DNA of 6,537 nucleotides from Acidimicrobiia bacterium (GTDB taxonomy: Bacteria > Actinomycetota > Acidimicrobiia > Acidimicrobiales > JACDCH01), in NCBI GenBank assembly GCA_013694495.1, contig JACDCH010000272.1:1-6537 (forward strand). The letters are read 5' to 3'. Shown here in pieces: positions 6,244 through 6,537 of this stretch (position 1 is its first letter; every line of letters starts with the position of its first letter). The notes below the pieces were generated by a model. It searched no databases. It was not told where the DNA came from and saw only the letters and a program-made list of their open reading frames with translations. The translations under genes and the position numbers were made by a program.

Positions 6244-6537
6244 TGAACGAGGGCGCCCGGCTCGACGACATCCTCCACACGGTGCAGCCCCCCGCCGAGC
6301 TCGTGGCCAAGCCCTACCTCCAGCCGATCTACGACGAGCCCGAGTTCGTCGTCCGCAACACGTGGCGGCTCTACGGCGGGTGGTACGACGGCAACCCGGC
6401 CACCCTGAAGCCGGCCCGGGAGGCCGACGTCGCCGCCGAGCTGGCCGACCTGGCCGGTGGGGCCGACCGCCTGGCCGAGCGGGCCACCGCCCTGGCCGCC
6501 GCCGGCGACGACCGGTCGTTGCGCCTGGCCGGTCACC
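6079..6537 (+). pseudogene. shifted-frame continuation of the alkyl-sulfatase-like hydrolase (dimerisation domain), cut by the window end
   Basis: In the frame with codons starting at 6081, the protein resumes as PDEWAAALRAMAALEPEVLL, followed by PGHG with the missing metal-ligand His at 6147-6149. It then runs open to the window end. Later segments are typical of the alkyl sulfatase dimerisation domain: FVVRNTWRLYGGWYDGNPA, LAGGADRLAERATALAAAG and GDDRSLRLAGH. Restoring one T before the AC at 6079-6080 gives a Tyr codon (QRY-PDEW) and rejoins both halves without loss. The sequence beyond the break is intact and shows no other lesion. The break is therefore either a sequencing/assembly error or a very recent mutation. 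The gene's 3' end, and any C-terminal SCP2-like domain as in SdsA1, lie outside the window. Confidence 0.8.

Noticed and set aside
6241..6245. TGATG at the end of the frameshifted hydrolase frame, suggesting reinitiation into the C-terminal part
   Set aside because: The ATG at 6243 is in the continuing frame, but it would skip the PGHG metal-ligand region. The overlap is better explained as chance after an accidental frameshift.

Overview
This is a very GC-rich, gene-dense window. G or C fills nearly every third codon position, and long shadow reading frames appear on the opposite strand of most genes. The gene families and an apparent preference for leaderless starts (TANNNT hexamers 6-8 nt before start codons, no Shine-Dalgarno) point to a high-GC actinomycete (Actinomycetota). 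A member of the Acidimicrobiia would fit, but the sequence alone does not settle the class. No RNA genes, transposons or CRISPR arrays are visible, and the window looks like ordinary chromosome.

Layout: positions 8 to 5395 hold four tightly packed genes on the minus strand. In order of transcription they are (1) an 811-residue integral membrane protein with a spermidine-synthase-like Rossmann domain between two blocks of membrane helices, (2) a 196-residue TetR-type regulator, (3) a 301-residue protein that joins an AhpD/carboxymuconolactone-decarboxylase-like domain with a CxxC motif to a probable SCP2-like lipid-binding tail, and (4) a 467-residue FAD-linked oxidase of the VAO/PCMH superfamily. 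Gaps are 11 and 41 bases, then a 1-base stop/start overlap (TGATG). A divergent plus-strand gene starts at 5446 after only 50 bases. It encodes a metallo-beta-lactamase-fold hydrolase of the alkyl-sulfatase-like type. This gene carries an apparent one-base deletion near 6078/6079, and its reading frame continues in another phase past the window end.

The 50-base divergent spacer is compact: mirrored TANNNT hexamers lie exactly 8 nt from each start codon, and a perfect 5-base inverted repeat sits between them. The TetR protein is the obvious candidate to bind there, which would place hydrolase and operon under shared control. The gene content suggests a module acting on a hydrophobic or lipid-like substrate: an SCP2-like domain, an alkyl-sulfatase-like hydrolase, a flavin oxidase and a membrane-anchored alkyl- or methyl-transferase-like protein. 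The substrate is not evident from the sequence, and that functional link is inference. The main points for a second look are the AhpD-SCP2 fusion, the non-canonical active site of the membrane spermidine-synthase homologue, the repeated leaderless promoter pattern and the frameshift.
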